Shown here piece by piece: positions 41,462 through 50,987 of a stretch of 64,000 nt of DNA. The notes beneath the pieces were generated by a model. That model had not been told where the DNA came from. It was given only the letters and a program-made list of their open reading frames with translations, and made no database searches. The stretch spans positions 550,338 to 614,337 of the forward strand of contig NZ_RJVO01000002.1 of the NCBI RefSeq assembly GCF_003730135.1. The letters are read 5' to 3'. Made by a program: the position numbers and the translations under genes. Every line of letters starts with the position of its first letter. The stretch's first letter is position 1. Source of the DNA: Stagnimonas aquatica (lineage in GTDB: Bacteria; Pseudomonadota; Gammaproteobacteria; Nevskiales; Nevskiaceae).

Positions 41462-43327
41462 ATGCGGGGATCGCGCCGTCGCTACCTGCTGCTGTCGCTG
41501 CTGGCCCTGCCCTGCCTGCTGGCACTGGGCGGCTGGGCCTGGAGCGCCAGACAGGGACTGGAGCAGCCGGCGCCGCGCGACGAGTTCGGCTATCTCGGCT
41601 CCACCGGCTGCCAGTCCTGCCATGCCGACCATCACGCCAGCTGGAGCCGTACCTACCACCGGACCATGACCCAGGAAGCCAGCGCCAAGTCGGTGCAGGG
41701 CGCCTTCGATGGACAGGTGGTGAGCTACTGGGGCCAACCGGTACGGCCGACCCGGAAGAACGGCGAGTTCGTGTTCGAGTACCTGGACCGCCGTGGCCGG
41801 GTCGGGGCCACGGTGCCGGTGGCGCGCACGGTCGGTTCGCACCGCTACCAGCAATACCTGGCCGCAGCCCCGGGCGGCCGCTACCAGCGCCTGCCGCTGA
41901 TCTGGCACAACGGCGAGCAGCGCTGGATCCACTACAACGGCGCCTTCCTCTACGACGACGCCCAGCGCTTCGACCAGCACGCGGCGACCTGGAACCCCAA
42001 CTGCATCTACTGCCACAACACCGGCCCGGAACCGCGTATCACCAACGCCGATGAGCTGTTCCAGCGGCTCAAGCGCGGCGAGCGCTTCAACTACCTGAAC
42101 GAGGCGCACTGGGACAGCCAGGTCGCGGAACTGGGCATCGCCTGCGAGACCTGCCACGGCCCCGGCGCCCAGCACGCGGCCGCCAACCGCAATCCGGTGC
42201 GCCGCTACTGGCTGCACCTGAGCCAGCGCGCCGATCCCAGCATCGTCAATCCCCGCCGTCTGAGCCCGGAGCGCGCCGCCCAGGTCTGCGGCCAGTGCCA
42301 CGGCCAGCGCCTGCCAGCGCGGCCGGAGCTGGTGGACCGCTGGCTGAGCCGTGGCCCGACCTACCGGGCCGGCGACGACCTGCAGGCCCATGTCCGACTG
42401 GTCACCCGCGACACCCCGGTGCCGGCGGGCGATCCCGATACCTTCAAGCTGCGCTTCTGGCAGGACGGCACTCCACGGCTGTCCGCCTACGAACTGCAAG
42501 GGCTGATGCAATCGAGCTGCTATACCCAGGGCGGTGCTACCTGCATCGGCTGCCATTCCGCGCACGGCGGCGATCCCGCCGGGATGATCAGCGCTGAAAA
42601 CCGCCAGGGGGCGGCCTGCCAGGGCTGCCACCAGGGCATCGAGCAAGCACTGCCCGCGCACCGGCAGCACGCCGCCAGCGGCGCGAAGACCAACTGCGTC
42701 GATTGCCACATGCCCAAGCTCGCCTATGGGGTGATGGAGATCCACCGCAGCCACCGCATCCAGAATCCCGCGCCCGTCGCCAACGCCACCGCCCAGCGGC
42801 CGGATGCCTGCACCGGCTGCCACGGCGACCGCAGCGCCGACTGGGCGCAGGCCGCTTTGCAACAGTGGCGCGGCGAGGCGGGCGTCGCGGTGCCGACCAC
42901 GGCACTCCCGGAGAACCTGCGACAGCTGTTCGCGGGCGATCCGGTACAGCGCGCGGTGGCGGCACGCCTGGCGGGTGCCGAGGACAGCGCACTGACCCCG
43001 GTGGCGCGTCATGCCCAACTGCCGCTGCTGTTCGCCGCCATGGAGGACCGCTACCCCGCCGTCCGGCGCTTTGCCTGGCTATCGGCGCGGCAGACAGCGA
43101 GCGTGCTCGGCGACAACCGCCTGCAGCTGGCCCTGGGCCAGTTCGACTTCATCGCCGAGGCGCCGCGACGCGCCGAGGTGCTGACTGTGATTCGCAGTCA
43201 ATTCCGGCCGGCTCCGGTCGTCGACCGGATGGGCGGCCTGCTGCTCGGCGACGGCGGCGGCGACGCCGCACGAATCGCCGAGCTGCGCGCCCAGGCCGAC
43301 GGCCGCGCCATCAATATCGGAGAGTAA
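41462..43327 (+). CDS. Octaheme c-type cytochrome
   Basis: 621 residues. An N-terminal membrane anchor or signal (LLLSLLALPCLLALGGWAWSA) precedes eight CxxCH heme sites: at about 50, 181, 228, 276, 361, 386, 412 and 450 (the residue of the first Cys). The last 165 residues have no heme and look helical, like HEAT/TPR repeats (AVAARLAGAEDSA, PLLFAAMEDRYPAVRRFAW). It should work in the periplasm as an electron carrier or multi-heme oxidoreductase; the resemblance is to cytochrome c554/nitrite-reductase-like multi-heme proteins, not a proven reductase. The next gene, 4 bp after the stop, encodes a small membrane protein. Confidence 0.9.
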   Translation: MRGSRRRYLLLSLLALPCLLALGGWAWSARQGLEQPAPRDEFGYLGSTGCQSCHADHHASWSRTYHRTMTQEASAKSVQGAFDGQVVSYWGQPVRPTRKNGEFVFEYLDRRGRVGATVPVARTVGSHRYQQYLAAAPGGRYQRLPLIWHNGEQRWIHYNGAFLYDDAQRFDQHAATWNPNCIYCHNTGPEPRITNADELFQRLKRGERFNYLNEAHWDSQVAELGIACETCHGPGAQHAAANRNPVRRYWLHLSQRADPSIVNPRRLSPERAAQVCGQCHGQRLPARPELVDRWLSRGPTYRAGDDLQAHVRLVTRDTPVPAGDPDTFKLRFWQDGTPRLSAYELQGLMQSSCYTQGGATCIGCHSAHGGDPAGMISAENRQGAACQGCHQGIEQALPAHRQHAASGAKTNCVDCHMPKLAYGVMEIHRSHRIQNPAPVANATAQRPDACTGCHGDRSADWAQAALQQWRGEAGVAVPTTALPENLRQLFAGDPVQRAVAARLAGAEDSALTPVARHAQLPLLFAAMEDRYPAVRRFAWLSARQTASVLGDNRLQLALGQFDFIAEAPRRAEVLTVIRSQFRPAPVVDRMGGLLLGDGGGDAARIAELRAQADGRAINIGE

Positions 43328-43331
43328 GCGT

Positions 43332-43787
43332 ATGGCCCAGAAACCCGCCCCAACGGCGCCCGCCGCCCAGGCCGCGCTGGAAACGGCGATCCGCGCCCAG
43401 CTGCGCTACGGGACAAGCGCCCTGCTGCTGTTCCTGCTCGGCGGCCTGTCGCTGGAGTTCCTGCATCTGATCAAGGCGCCCTGGTATCTCGACCACCACC
43501 TGCGCCGCGAACTCTGGGTGCTGGGCCATGCCCACGGCGCCCTACTGGCGCTGCTCAATCTGGTCTGGGTAGTGGTACTGCCCAGGCTGCCGGCGGCGGC
43601 GCGCGGCGCCTGGGCCTTGCGCTGGGGCGCCGCCCTGGTGCCGGCCGGCTTCCTGCTCGGCGGCATCGGCAATGGCGAGAGCGATCCTTCGCTGGCGATC
43701 ATCGCCACGCCGATTGGTGCCGCACTGCTGGTCTTCGCGCTGTTCGACACGGCACGCGCGGCCTGGCGCCGTCCGGCCGGCGGCTAG
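43332..43787 (+). CDS. Small polytopic membrane protein with His-Ala-His motif
   Basis: 151 residues with about four hydrophobic segments (TSALLLFLLGGLSLEFLHL, ALLALLNLVWVVVL, GAALVPAGFLLGGIG, IIATPIGAALLVFALF). A His-Ala-His (GHAHGALLALL) begins the second segment, with His also in EFLHLIK and DHHLRR. It starts 4 bp after the octaheme cytochrome gene, so it is almost certainly co-transcribed. No family is recognised; His residues at the membrane edge could bind heme or quinone. Compare the gene at 56938-57834. Confidence 0.82.
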   Translation: MAQKPAPTAPAAQAALETAIRAQLRYGTSALLLFLLGGLSLEFLHLIKAPWYLDHHLRRELWVLGHAHGALLALLNLVWVVVLPRLPAAARGAWALRWGAALVPAGFLLGGIGNGESDPSLAIIATPIGAALLVFALFDTARAAWRRPAGG

Positions 43788-43834
43788 CGCGGCGCATGGC
43801 TTAAGCTCGGGGCATTCCCTTGGAGATCGCCCCG

Positions 43835-44527
43835 ATGTATCGCCTTACCCTCCTCCGCACCGGCCTGCTGCTGGCCACCGCCGCCAGCCTCTCGGCCTGC
43901 GCCTTGGTACGCCCGGCCAGCCCGCCGACGCCGGCGCTCAACGACGCCCTGGCCACCCGCATCCAGTCCGCCGAGCAAACCCAGGCCGCCCTGGTGCAGG
44001 CGCTGTTTCGCGCCAAGCGCGCCGAGGCGGACCGCTTCATCGACAACGTCTGGACCCCGGTCTTCCTCGACAATCTCGCGACCCGCCCCGAGGTCCGGCA
44101 GGTGCTGAAGAACAATCGCAGTCGCGGCAAGACCGGCGCCAAGCCGGCAGACCCGGCGCTGGCGATGGATCTGATTCCGGCGGCGCGGGTGGAGATCGAG
44201 CAGCGCCGCGCCCGTCTGCAGGCGCCGATCGCGGCGCTGGAACAGCGGGTTCTGCAGCGGCTGTCCGAGCAGACCCGGGCGATGGATGCCATCAACGCCG
44301 CCTTGAGCGCCAATGCCCAGGCCGGCAGCGCGCAACTGCCGACGGCGGTGATGCAGACCAAGGCACCCACCGCCGCCGCGATTCGCGAGCTGTTCGTCAG
44401 CGTCGACAGCGCCCTCGCCCGACTACAGAGCGAGGCGCCGCGCTCGGCCAAGCTGCTGGCGGCGTTCCCCAAGCTGGCCGAGGACTTCGAGCGCCGCCTG
44501 AATGAGGCGGGCTTGCTGCTCAACTAG
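43835..44527 (+). CDS. Helical hypothetical lipoprotein
   Basis: 230 residues. A signal peptide ends in a lipobox (SLSAC, Cys at about 23). The mature part is Ala/Arg/Glu-rich and probably all helical. ATG at 43835 was chosen because GGAG is 9 bases upstream; the TTG at 43820 overlaps that site. No family recognised. The gene converges with the TonB receptor gene, 23 bp apart. Confidence 0.75.
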   Translation: MYRLTLLRTGLLLATAASLSACALVRPASPPTPALNDALATRIQSAEQTQAALVQALFRAKRAEADRFIDNVWTPVFLDNLATRPEVRQVLKNNRSRGKTGAKPADPALAMDLIPAARVEIEQRRARLQAPIAALEQRVLQRLSEQTRAMDAINAALSANAQAGSAQLPTAVMQTKAPTAAAIRELFVSVDSALARLQSEAPRSAKLLAAFPKLAEDFERRLNEAGLLLN

Positions 44528-44550
44528 CGCGGTCAGGCCGCGCTCATCGC

Positions 44551-46680
44551 TCAGCCGAAGCGCAGATTGACGCCGACGTAGAGACTGCGTCCCGGCAGCG
44601 GGTAGACGTCCTTGAGGAAGGAGGTGGCGCGGCGCGCTTCCTCGTCCAGCAGGTTGCGGCCGCGCAGGAACCAAGTGGTCTCGGTGCCGGCCAGCGGCAA
44701 CCGGTAGGAGAGATCCGCCGACAGCAGGCGATAGCCGGCGGTCGGACCGTCCAGCGCGTAGTGGTTCTGATCCGCGACCTGGGTCAGCGTCAGCTCGCCC
44801 GAGAGGCCACCGTGGCTGGCATCGAGCCCCAGCCCGTAACGCGGCGGGGTGATGCGCGGCAGATCGCCGCCGTCCTTCAGGGCGCCACGCACCAGATCGC
44901 CGAATACCCGGCCACTGAGTTTCACCGGCCCAGCCAGAAACTTGTAGCGTGCCTCGGCTTCGGCGCCGTAGAAGCGGGCGTCGGCCTGGCGATAGTCGGC
45001 CAGCACGAAGGCCTCGTCGCCGGCGGCGTCGGCGCGCAGGAAGCTGCCTTCCGGGTCGACCAGCGCCACGCTCTGCCCCGGCGCTGGCGTCTCGCCAGAA
45101 TCGCTGCCGTCGGCATTTCGGCCGTCGGCCGGCGCCTCGACCAGATACACGAAGTTGCGGATCTGTTCGTAGTAGGCATTGGCGGTCCAGGTCCAGCGGC
45201 CGGCGTGGCGGTCCAGCCCCACTTCGAAATTGCTGGCGACTTCCTTGCGTAGATCCTGGTTGCCGCGCTCGTACACCCCAGTCGCCCCATGCGGCCCGAA
45301 GGCATATAGCTCTTCCGGCGTCGGCGCCCGTTCGGAGCGGGCGAGGTTGAGGCGCAGATGGGTCTGGGCGTCGAGATTGAACAGCCCGCCGGCCGACAGG
45401 CTGATCGGCAGATAGTCGCGGTCGGGCGAGGGCAGGCCGCTGCGCGGGTCGATCTTGCTGGCCACCGGCGCGTGCTGGGCCGACTCTACCCGCGCGCCCA
45501 CCTCCAGTTGGCCGGGCACCAGCCACTGGAACGGCATGCGCTCGACCACGAACAATCCGATCTGGTCGGATTCGGTCTTGGGCGTCAGCGCCTCGTCGCC
45601 GCGCGCGTCGAACAGGCGGTGATTGGCCTGCACGCCGACCACGCCGTGGAAGCGGCCCAGGGGCGCGTGCTCGGCCTCGACGCGCAGTTCCTGCTCCTGG
45701 TTGTAGAACTTGGTCCCGGGCTCGCCCGGCGCCTCGAACTCGGTGTGGGTATAGACATTCACGCCCAGCCGCGCACGCAGGCGCGTCCAGCCCGGCAACG
45801 GGTCCTGCAGCACTCCCTTGGCGTCGAAGCGGGTCTGCTTGGCGTCGATGTAGGCGGTGGGCTCGGCGGGCAGGCCGTACTGGCTGGCGAAGCTGGACAG
45901 CGAAGCGGCGAGCAGACCGGTCTCGCCGACCCGCGAATAGCTCAGGGCGCCCGATTGACTCTCGACCTGGCTGTTGGGCACCCGCCCCTCGGTGCCGCTG
46001 CCGTCGCTGGCGGAGTTGCCGGGGATACGGAACAGGTCGGTGGAACGGCCGGAGAAGTCGGCATGGAACTGGTTCTTGCCCTGGCCGTAGTTCAGCTCGG
46101 TGCGGCCGGTGAAGTCGCGGCCGTTGTCGCCGTAGCTCAACTCAGTCTCGTTGCCGAGGCCCGGGCTGACCTGCTCGGCGAGGCGGCCATCGACGACATT
46201 GACCACACCGGCCGAAGCGGCGGAGCCGTAGATCAGCGAGGCCGGTCCCTTGATGATCTCCACCTGCTCGGCGTGGCCGGGATCAATCGACACTGCGTGA
46301 TCGTCGGACACCGAGGACACGTCCATGGCCGAGAGACCGTCGCTGAGCACCAGCACCCGCGAACCGCCCAGGCCGCGAATCACCGGCCGGCCGACCCCAG
46401 GACCGAAATCGGTGGTCGAGACACCCAGCTCGCCCTCCAGCACTTCGCCCAGCGTGGACCGGCGCTTGCGGTCCAGCTCGGCGCCCTGGAGCACCTCCAC
46501 CGGCTGCACCAGCGCGTCCGGGTCGCCCTTGAACGGCGAGGCCTGGACGGTCACCCGCTCCAGCACCACCGGCGAAGCCTCGTCGGCAGCATGGAGGGGC
46601 GCAATCCACAGCGTGGGAAAAGCCGCCGCAGCAAGCGCCAGCGGTGCGGGACGGAAGAAGGAAGGGAGTGGCATGAGCAA
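44551..46680 (-). CDS. TonB-dependent receptor, ZnuD-like
   Basis: 709 residues. A signal peptide (to LHAADE) leads to a TonB box region (RVTVQAS), a plug with LGEVLEGELGVSTTDFGPGVGRPVIRGLGG and DDHAVSIDPGHAEQVEIIKGPASLIYG, and a 22-strand barrel ending in Phe-Gly (NLRFG). The plug resembles ZnuD, the zinc (and heme) receptor of Neisseria and relatives. An AT-rich half-site resembling a Zur box lies 25-46 bp upstream of the start. It would be energised by TonB-ExbBD. Zinc as substrate is an inference. Confidence 0.85.
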   Translation of the reverse strand: MLMPLPSFFRPAPLALAAAAFPTLWIAPLHAADEASPVVLERVTVQASPFKGDPDALVQPVEVLQGAELDRKRRSTLGEVLEGELGVSTTDFGPGVGRPVIRGLGGSRVLVLSDGLSAMDVSSVSDDHAVSIDPGHAEQVEIIKGPASLIYGSAASAGVVNVVDGRLAEQVSPGLGNETELSYGDNGRDFTGRTELNYGQGKNQFHADFSGRSTDLFRIPGNSASDGSGTEGRVPNSQVESQSGALSYSRVGETGLLAASLSSFASQYGLPAEPTAYIDAKQTRFDAKGVLQDPLPGWTRLRARLGVNVYTHTEFEAPGEPGTKFYNQEQELRVEAEHAPLGRFHGVVGVQANHRLFDARGDEALTPKTESDQIGLFVVERMPFQWLVPGQLEVGARVESAQHAPVASKIDPRSGLPSPDRDYLPISLSAGGLFNLDAQTHLRLNLARSERAPTPEELYAFGPHGATGVYERGNQDLRKEVASNFEVGLDRHAGRWTWTANAYYEQIRNFVYLVEAPADGRNADGSDSGETPAPGQSVALVDPEGSFLRADAAGDEAFVLADYRQADARFYGAEAEARYKFLAGPVKLSGRVFGDLVRGALKDGGDLPRITPPRYGLGLDASHGGLSGELTLTQVADQNHYALDGPTAGYRLLSADLSYRLPLAGTETTWFLRGRNLLDEEARRATSFLKDVYPLPGRSLYVGVNLRFG

Positions 46681-46704
46681 TCCAGGAAGGGCTGAGTGGC
46701 GACC

Positions 46705-46726
46705 TGATAATGTTATATCGTTTCAC
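46705..46726 (-). promoter_or_regulatory. Putative Zur-box-like operator of the receptor gene
   Basis: TGATAATGTTATATCGTTTCAC is a rare AT-rich stretch here. AATGTTATA matches the left half of the Zur consensus (AATGTTATA-NN-TATAACATT), but the right half is poor. Its position just upstream of the ZnuD-like gene supports zinc control. Low confidence. Confidence 0.35.
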
Positions 46727-46776
46727 AAACAAATCGTGCAAGCCCCTCGCAGCCGCACATCAGCGCGCCTCGGCCC

Positions 46777-46920
46777 CATCACGCCATCACGCCACCACTC
46801 AGTCACTCAGTCACTCAGCCGCTTAGCCGCTTAGCCGCTTAGCCGCTTAGCCGCTTAGCCGCTTAGCCGCTTAGCCGCTTAGCCGCTTAGCCGCTTAGCC
46901 GCTTAGCCGCTTAGCCGCCC
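46777..46920. repeat. Octamer tandem repeat (microsatellite), 18 units
   Basis: 144 bp is made of 18 eight-base units. They run: two CATCACGC, one CACCACTC, two AGTCACTC, twelve perfect AGCCGCTT (46817-46912) and one AGCCGCCC. It fills the gap between the LysR stop (46924) and the ZnuD-like receptor promoter region. Unit length 8 makes it prone to slippage, changing the spacing upstream of the receptor gene. Confidence 0.95.
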
Positions 46921-46923
46921 AGG

Positions 46924-47835
46924 CTAGGCCTGGAAGGGGGCCTGCGGCCCCTGCCCCGCAGACAGGATGCGGTCGCGGAACCAGGCCAGCGCCCGGCCGT
47001 CCTCGGCGGTGCGCCAGGCCACCCGCAGCGCGCTCGCCGAGCGACCACCCTCGACCTCGCGGCTGACCAGCCGCCCGGCGCGCAGATGCTCCGCCGCCAG
47101 GTGCGAAGGCACGAAGCCGACGCCTAGGCCGGCCAGCTGCGCCGCGATCTTGGCTTCCAGGTTCGGCACATGCAGCGTCTCCTGTGCCGGCTGCAGGTTC
47201 ACCGTCCGCGCCTCGATGCGCCGCGAGGAGTCGGACACCACCACCGCCCGGTGGCGGGCAATGTCGCTGGAGCGCAGCGGCTCCGGCAGGGCCGCCAGCG
47301 GATGCCCGGGCGCCATCACGAACACGAAGGCCTCGATCTGTATCCATTCGCGACTGACCAGGCCGAAGCCGCCCGGCGGCTCGCCGGGCACACCAATGGC
47401 GAGGTCGGCGCGGCGGTCGATCAGCGCATCCCAGCCGCCGCCGAGGATTTCCTGGGTCAGCTTCAGGCGGGTGGTGCAGCCCAGCGCATCGAACTCGCGG
47501 ATGATCGGGAACAGCCACTGCATCGGCACCACGTTGTCCACCGCGATGCTCAACTGCGGCTCCCAACCCTCGCCCAGACGCTTGATGCGCCGCTCCACGC
47601 CCTCGGCCTGGCGCAGCAGATCGCGGCCCTGTTCCAGCAGCATGCGGCCAATCGGCGTCAGCACCGCGCGCTTGCCGCTGCGGTCGAACAACTGCACGTC
47701 GAGGTCGGACTCCAGCTTCTGCATGGTGTAGGTCAGCGCCGAGGGCACCTTGTGCAAAGCCTCGGCGGCCTTGGCGAAGCTGCCTTCGGTGGCGATGGCA
47801 TCGAGGGCCAGCAGGGCGTCCAGGGTCAGGCGCAT
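46924..47835 (-). CDS. LysR family transcriptional regulator (YhaJ-like)
   Basis: 303 residues. N-terminal winged HTH (LDAIATEGSFAKAAEALHKVPSALTYTMQKLE) and C-terminal effector-binding domain. It faces the pirin gene at 47951 with 115 bp between them, the usual LysR divergent set-up and the same pairing as E. coli yhaJ-yhaK. It probably controls that gene. The effector is unknown. Its stop is next to the octamer repeat. Confidence 0.92.
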   Translation of the reverse strand: MRLTLDALLALDAIATEGSFAKAAEALHKVPSALTYTMQKLESDLDVQLFDRSGKRAVLTPIGRMLLEQGRDLLRQAEGVERRIKRLGEGWEPQLSIAVDNVVPMQWLFPIIREFDALGCTTRLKLTQEILGGGWDALIDRRADLAIGVPGEPPGGFGLVSREWIQIEAFVFVMAPGHPLAALPEPLRSSDIARHRAVVVSDSSRRIEARTVNLQPAQETLHVPNLEAKIAAQLAGLGVGFVPSHLAAEHLRAGRLVSREVEGGRSASALRVAWRTAEDGRALAWFRDRILSAGQGPQAPFQA

Positions 47836-47950
47836 GGCGAATCTCTCGGGTTCAACAGCATTGAACTATCGGCTCAAAACCTTCCGCTTTAGAGCGGCAT
47901 TGGTCAAGCCTATATTGCTTTCACAGCTTCAAAACTTTTGGAGAATTACC

Positions 47951-48661
47951 GTGATCCAGCTCCGCCGCTCCGCCGACCGAGGCCATGCCGAACACGGCTG
48001 GCTGGAGGCCCGCCACAGCTTCTCGTTTTCCGAGTACTACGACCGCCGCTGGATGGGCTACTCCAATCTGCGCGTCATCAACGAGGACCGCGTCGCGCCC
48101 GGCACCGGCTTCGCGACCCACGGCCACCGCGACATGGAGATCATCACCTACCCGCTGTCTGGCACCGTGCGCCACCAGGACTCCACCGGCGGCTCCGGTC
48201 TGATCCGCCACGGCGAGCTGCAGGTGATGCACGCCGGCAGCGGCATCCGCCACAGCGAGATGAATGGCAGCTACAGCGAGCCTTTGCACCTGCTGCAGAT
48301 CTGGATCGAGCCCAATGAAGTGGGCGTGAAGCCGGGCTACGAGCAGTCGGCCCTGGACGCCGAAACCCTGTCGCAGGGCTTCGTGCGGGCGGTGGCGCCG
48401 GCCAACGAGACGGGTGCGGAAGCGGCGCCGTTCCACATCCACGCCGACGCCGGGCTGTCGCTGGCCTGGCCGAAAGCCGGCAGCGCGATCGAGCAGCCGC
48501 TGCGCACCGGCCGCCGTCACTACCTGCACCTGGCGCGCGGCGAAGTGCGGCTGGGCGAGCAGACGCTGTCGTCCGGCGACGCCGCGCTGATCGAGGGCGA
48601 GTCGGTGCTGGCGCTGGTCGCCGAGACCGACTCCGAACTGCTGCTGTTCGATCTGCCCTAA
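47951..48661 (+). CDS. Pirin family protein (YhaK-like)
   Basis: 236 residues. Bicupin with the pirin metal motif THGHRDMEIITYPLSG and the later HAGSGIRHSEMN. YhaK-type pirins may be quercetinase-like or redox sensing. The GTG start at 47951 (after GGAGAATTACC) is preferred. It faces the LysR gene and is followed by a terminator. Confidence 0.92.
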   Translation: MIQLRRSADRGHAEHGWLEARHSFSFSEYYDRRWMGYSNLRVINEDRVAPGTGFATHGHRDMEIITYPLSGTVRHQDSTGGSGLIRHGELQVMHAGSGIRHSEMNGSYSEPLHLLQIWIEPNEVGVKPGYEQSALDAETLSQGFVRAVAPANETGAEAAPFHIHADAGLSLAWPKAGSAIEQPLRTGRRHYLHLARGEVRLGEQTLSSGDAALIEGESVLALVAETDSELLLFDLP

Positions 48662-48683
48662 GCCGACGGCGCAGATCATCCGA

Positions 48684-48715
48684 CCCCGACGGGCGACGCG
48701 CCCGCCGGGGTTTTT
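48684..48715 (+). terminator. Intrinsic terminator after pirin gene
   Basis: CCCCGACGGGCG (48684-48695) and CGCCCGCCGGGG (48699-48710) form a hairpin with one mismatch, followed by TTTTT. The T-tract overlaps the stop codon of the convergent DUF3187 gene. Confidence 0.85.
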
Positions 48716-49700
48716 ACTGGCCGCCGCCGAAGGCCAGCGCGAAGTGCAGCGTGAAGTCGGGCGCGGTGTAAACCGCGAGGTCTTCCTGGATCGCCAGCTC
48801 CAGCCGGCCGAGCCTGGTGGGCAGGCGCAGGCCGAAGGCCAGTTGCAGGCTGTCATCGCCGAGCGGCTCCAGTTCGGAGTCCTGATACAGGGCGCTGTGC
48901 GCGTCGAGTTGCACAACCGCCTCGGTGGCGCCCAGCAGGGACGGCCACAAGGGGCCGCTGAAGCTGGCGCCCGCCACCGCCACCAGGGGCTGTTGCAACT
49001 CGCCCAGCGGACCACCAGTCGCGCTGGCGGAGAGACCACCGGAAAGACTCAGCCGGTAGCGCTCGGTCTCGCCCAGCCCGAGGCTGTAGTCGGCCCAGAG
49101 CGCGCCGCCGGCATGCCCGCCGCTCAAACGGTCGGCGTCGCCGGTGGGCAGTTGCAGCAGAGCGCGCACGACCCAGCGCTCGCCGAGCGCCGCCGCCAGG
49201 CTCAGGCGGGCGTCGCCGAGGCCGCTGTCGCCCTCGCTCAGATTCAGCAAGGTCTGCCCGTTTCGCTGGTAGCGGATCAGGTAGCGATCGCGCGGCGCGT
49301 TCTCGCGGCCGCCATTGGGCAGGCCGAAGGCGTCGTGCCAGTTCTCGATCAGCGAATCCAGGCTGCCGCCGCCGCTGCTGAGCAGGGGCAGCTCCAGCCC
49401 CCATTCCCAGCCGTTCACCGACACCACGCTGCCGCCGAAGCCGCGCCGGTAGCGCAATGCGTAGCGCTGGGTTTCGGCATCCAGGCTCAGGCTCTCGGCG
49501 CCGGACTGCGCCTCGTAGTACTCGCTGGACCAGTCCAGCGCGATCTGCGTCCGCGACTCCCCGGCCGCCAGCACCGGCGCGGCATTCAGCGCCGGCAGCG
49601 CCGCAGCGCGCGCCAGGCTGGACTGGTTAAACAGCGCATAGCCCTCGGCCTGGGCGGCACCAGCGGCAAGCAGCGAAGCAGCGAACAGGGCAGCGCGCAT
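48714..49700 (-). CDS. DUF3187 family outer membrane protein
   Basis: 328 residues. A signal peptide (MRAALFAASLLAAGAAQA) precedes EGYALFNQSSLARAAALP, then beta-rich repeats ending LHFALAFGGGQ. DUF3187 members are predicted outer-membrane barrels of unknown function. ATG at 49700 is the only start that gives a clean signal peptide. It is divergent from the DAHP synthase gene. Confidence 0.85.
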   Translation of the reverse strand: MRAALFAASLLAAGAAQAEGYALFNQSSLARAAALPALNAAPVLAAGESRTQIALDWSSEYYEAQSGAESLSLDAETQRYALRYRRGFGGSVVSVNGWEWGLELPLLSSGGGSLDSLIENWHDAFGLPNGGRENAPRDRYLIRYQRNGQTLLNLSEGDSGLGDARLSLAAALGERWVVRALLQLPTGDADRLSGGHAGGALWADYSLGLGETERYRLSLSGGLSASATGGPLGELQQPLVAVAGASFSGPLWPSLLGATEAVVQLDAHSALYQDSELEPLGDDSLQLAFGLRLPTRLGRLELAIQEDLAVYTAPDFTLHFALAFGGGQ

Positions 49701-49822
49701 GGATAGCAAGTTTGAATTGAGGGCGGGAGTAAAGCCTATCAGCCGGACGAGGCCGGGGGTCATTCGCTTCCGCTATCATCGCGCGCCATTTGTCCACAAC
49801 GGCGCCACGAACCTCCGCTGCA

Positions 49823-50881
<1,059 letters not shown>

Positions 50882-50987
50882 GACGCCGCCGGTTCGCAGC
50901 CGCCGCCCCCGCGCAGCGGCTGCGGACTTTGCCCTGCGGTCATTAGCTGCGCAGTAGCGCATCGAGGCCTGGGGCGGCGGTGGCCGG

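Noticed and set aside
46705..46726. Firm call of a Zur box
   Set aside because: Only the left half fits the consensus, so it is listed as low confidence only.
46817..46912. Regular repeats that could suggest a CRISPR array
   Set aside because: Units of 8 bp follow each other without spacers, so it is a simple microsatellite.
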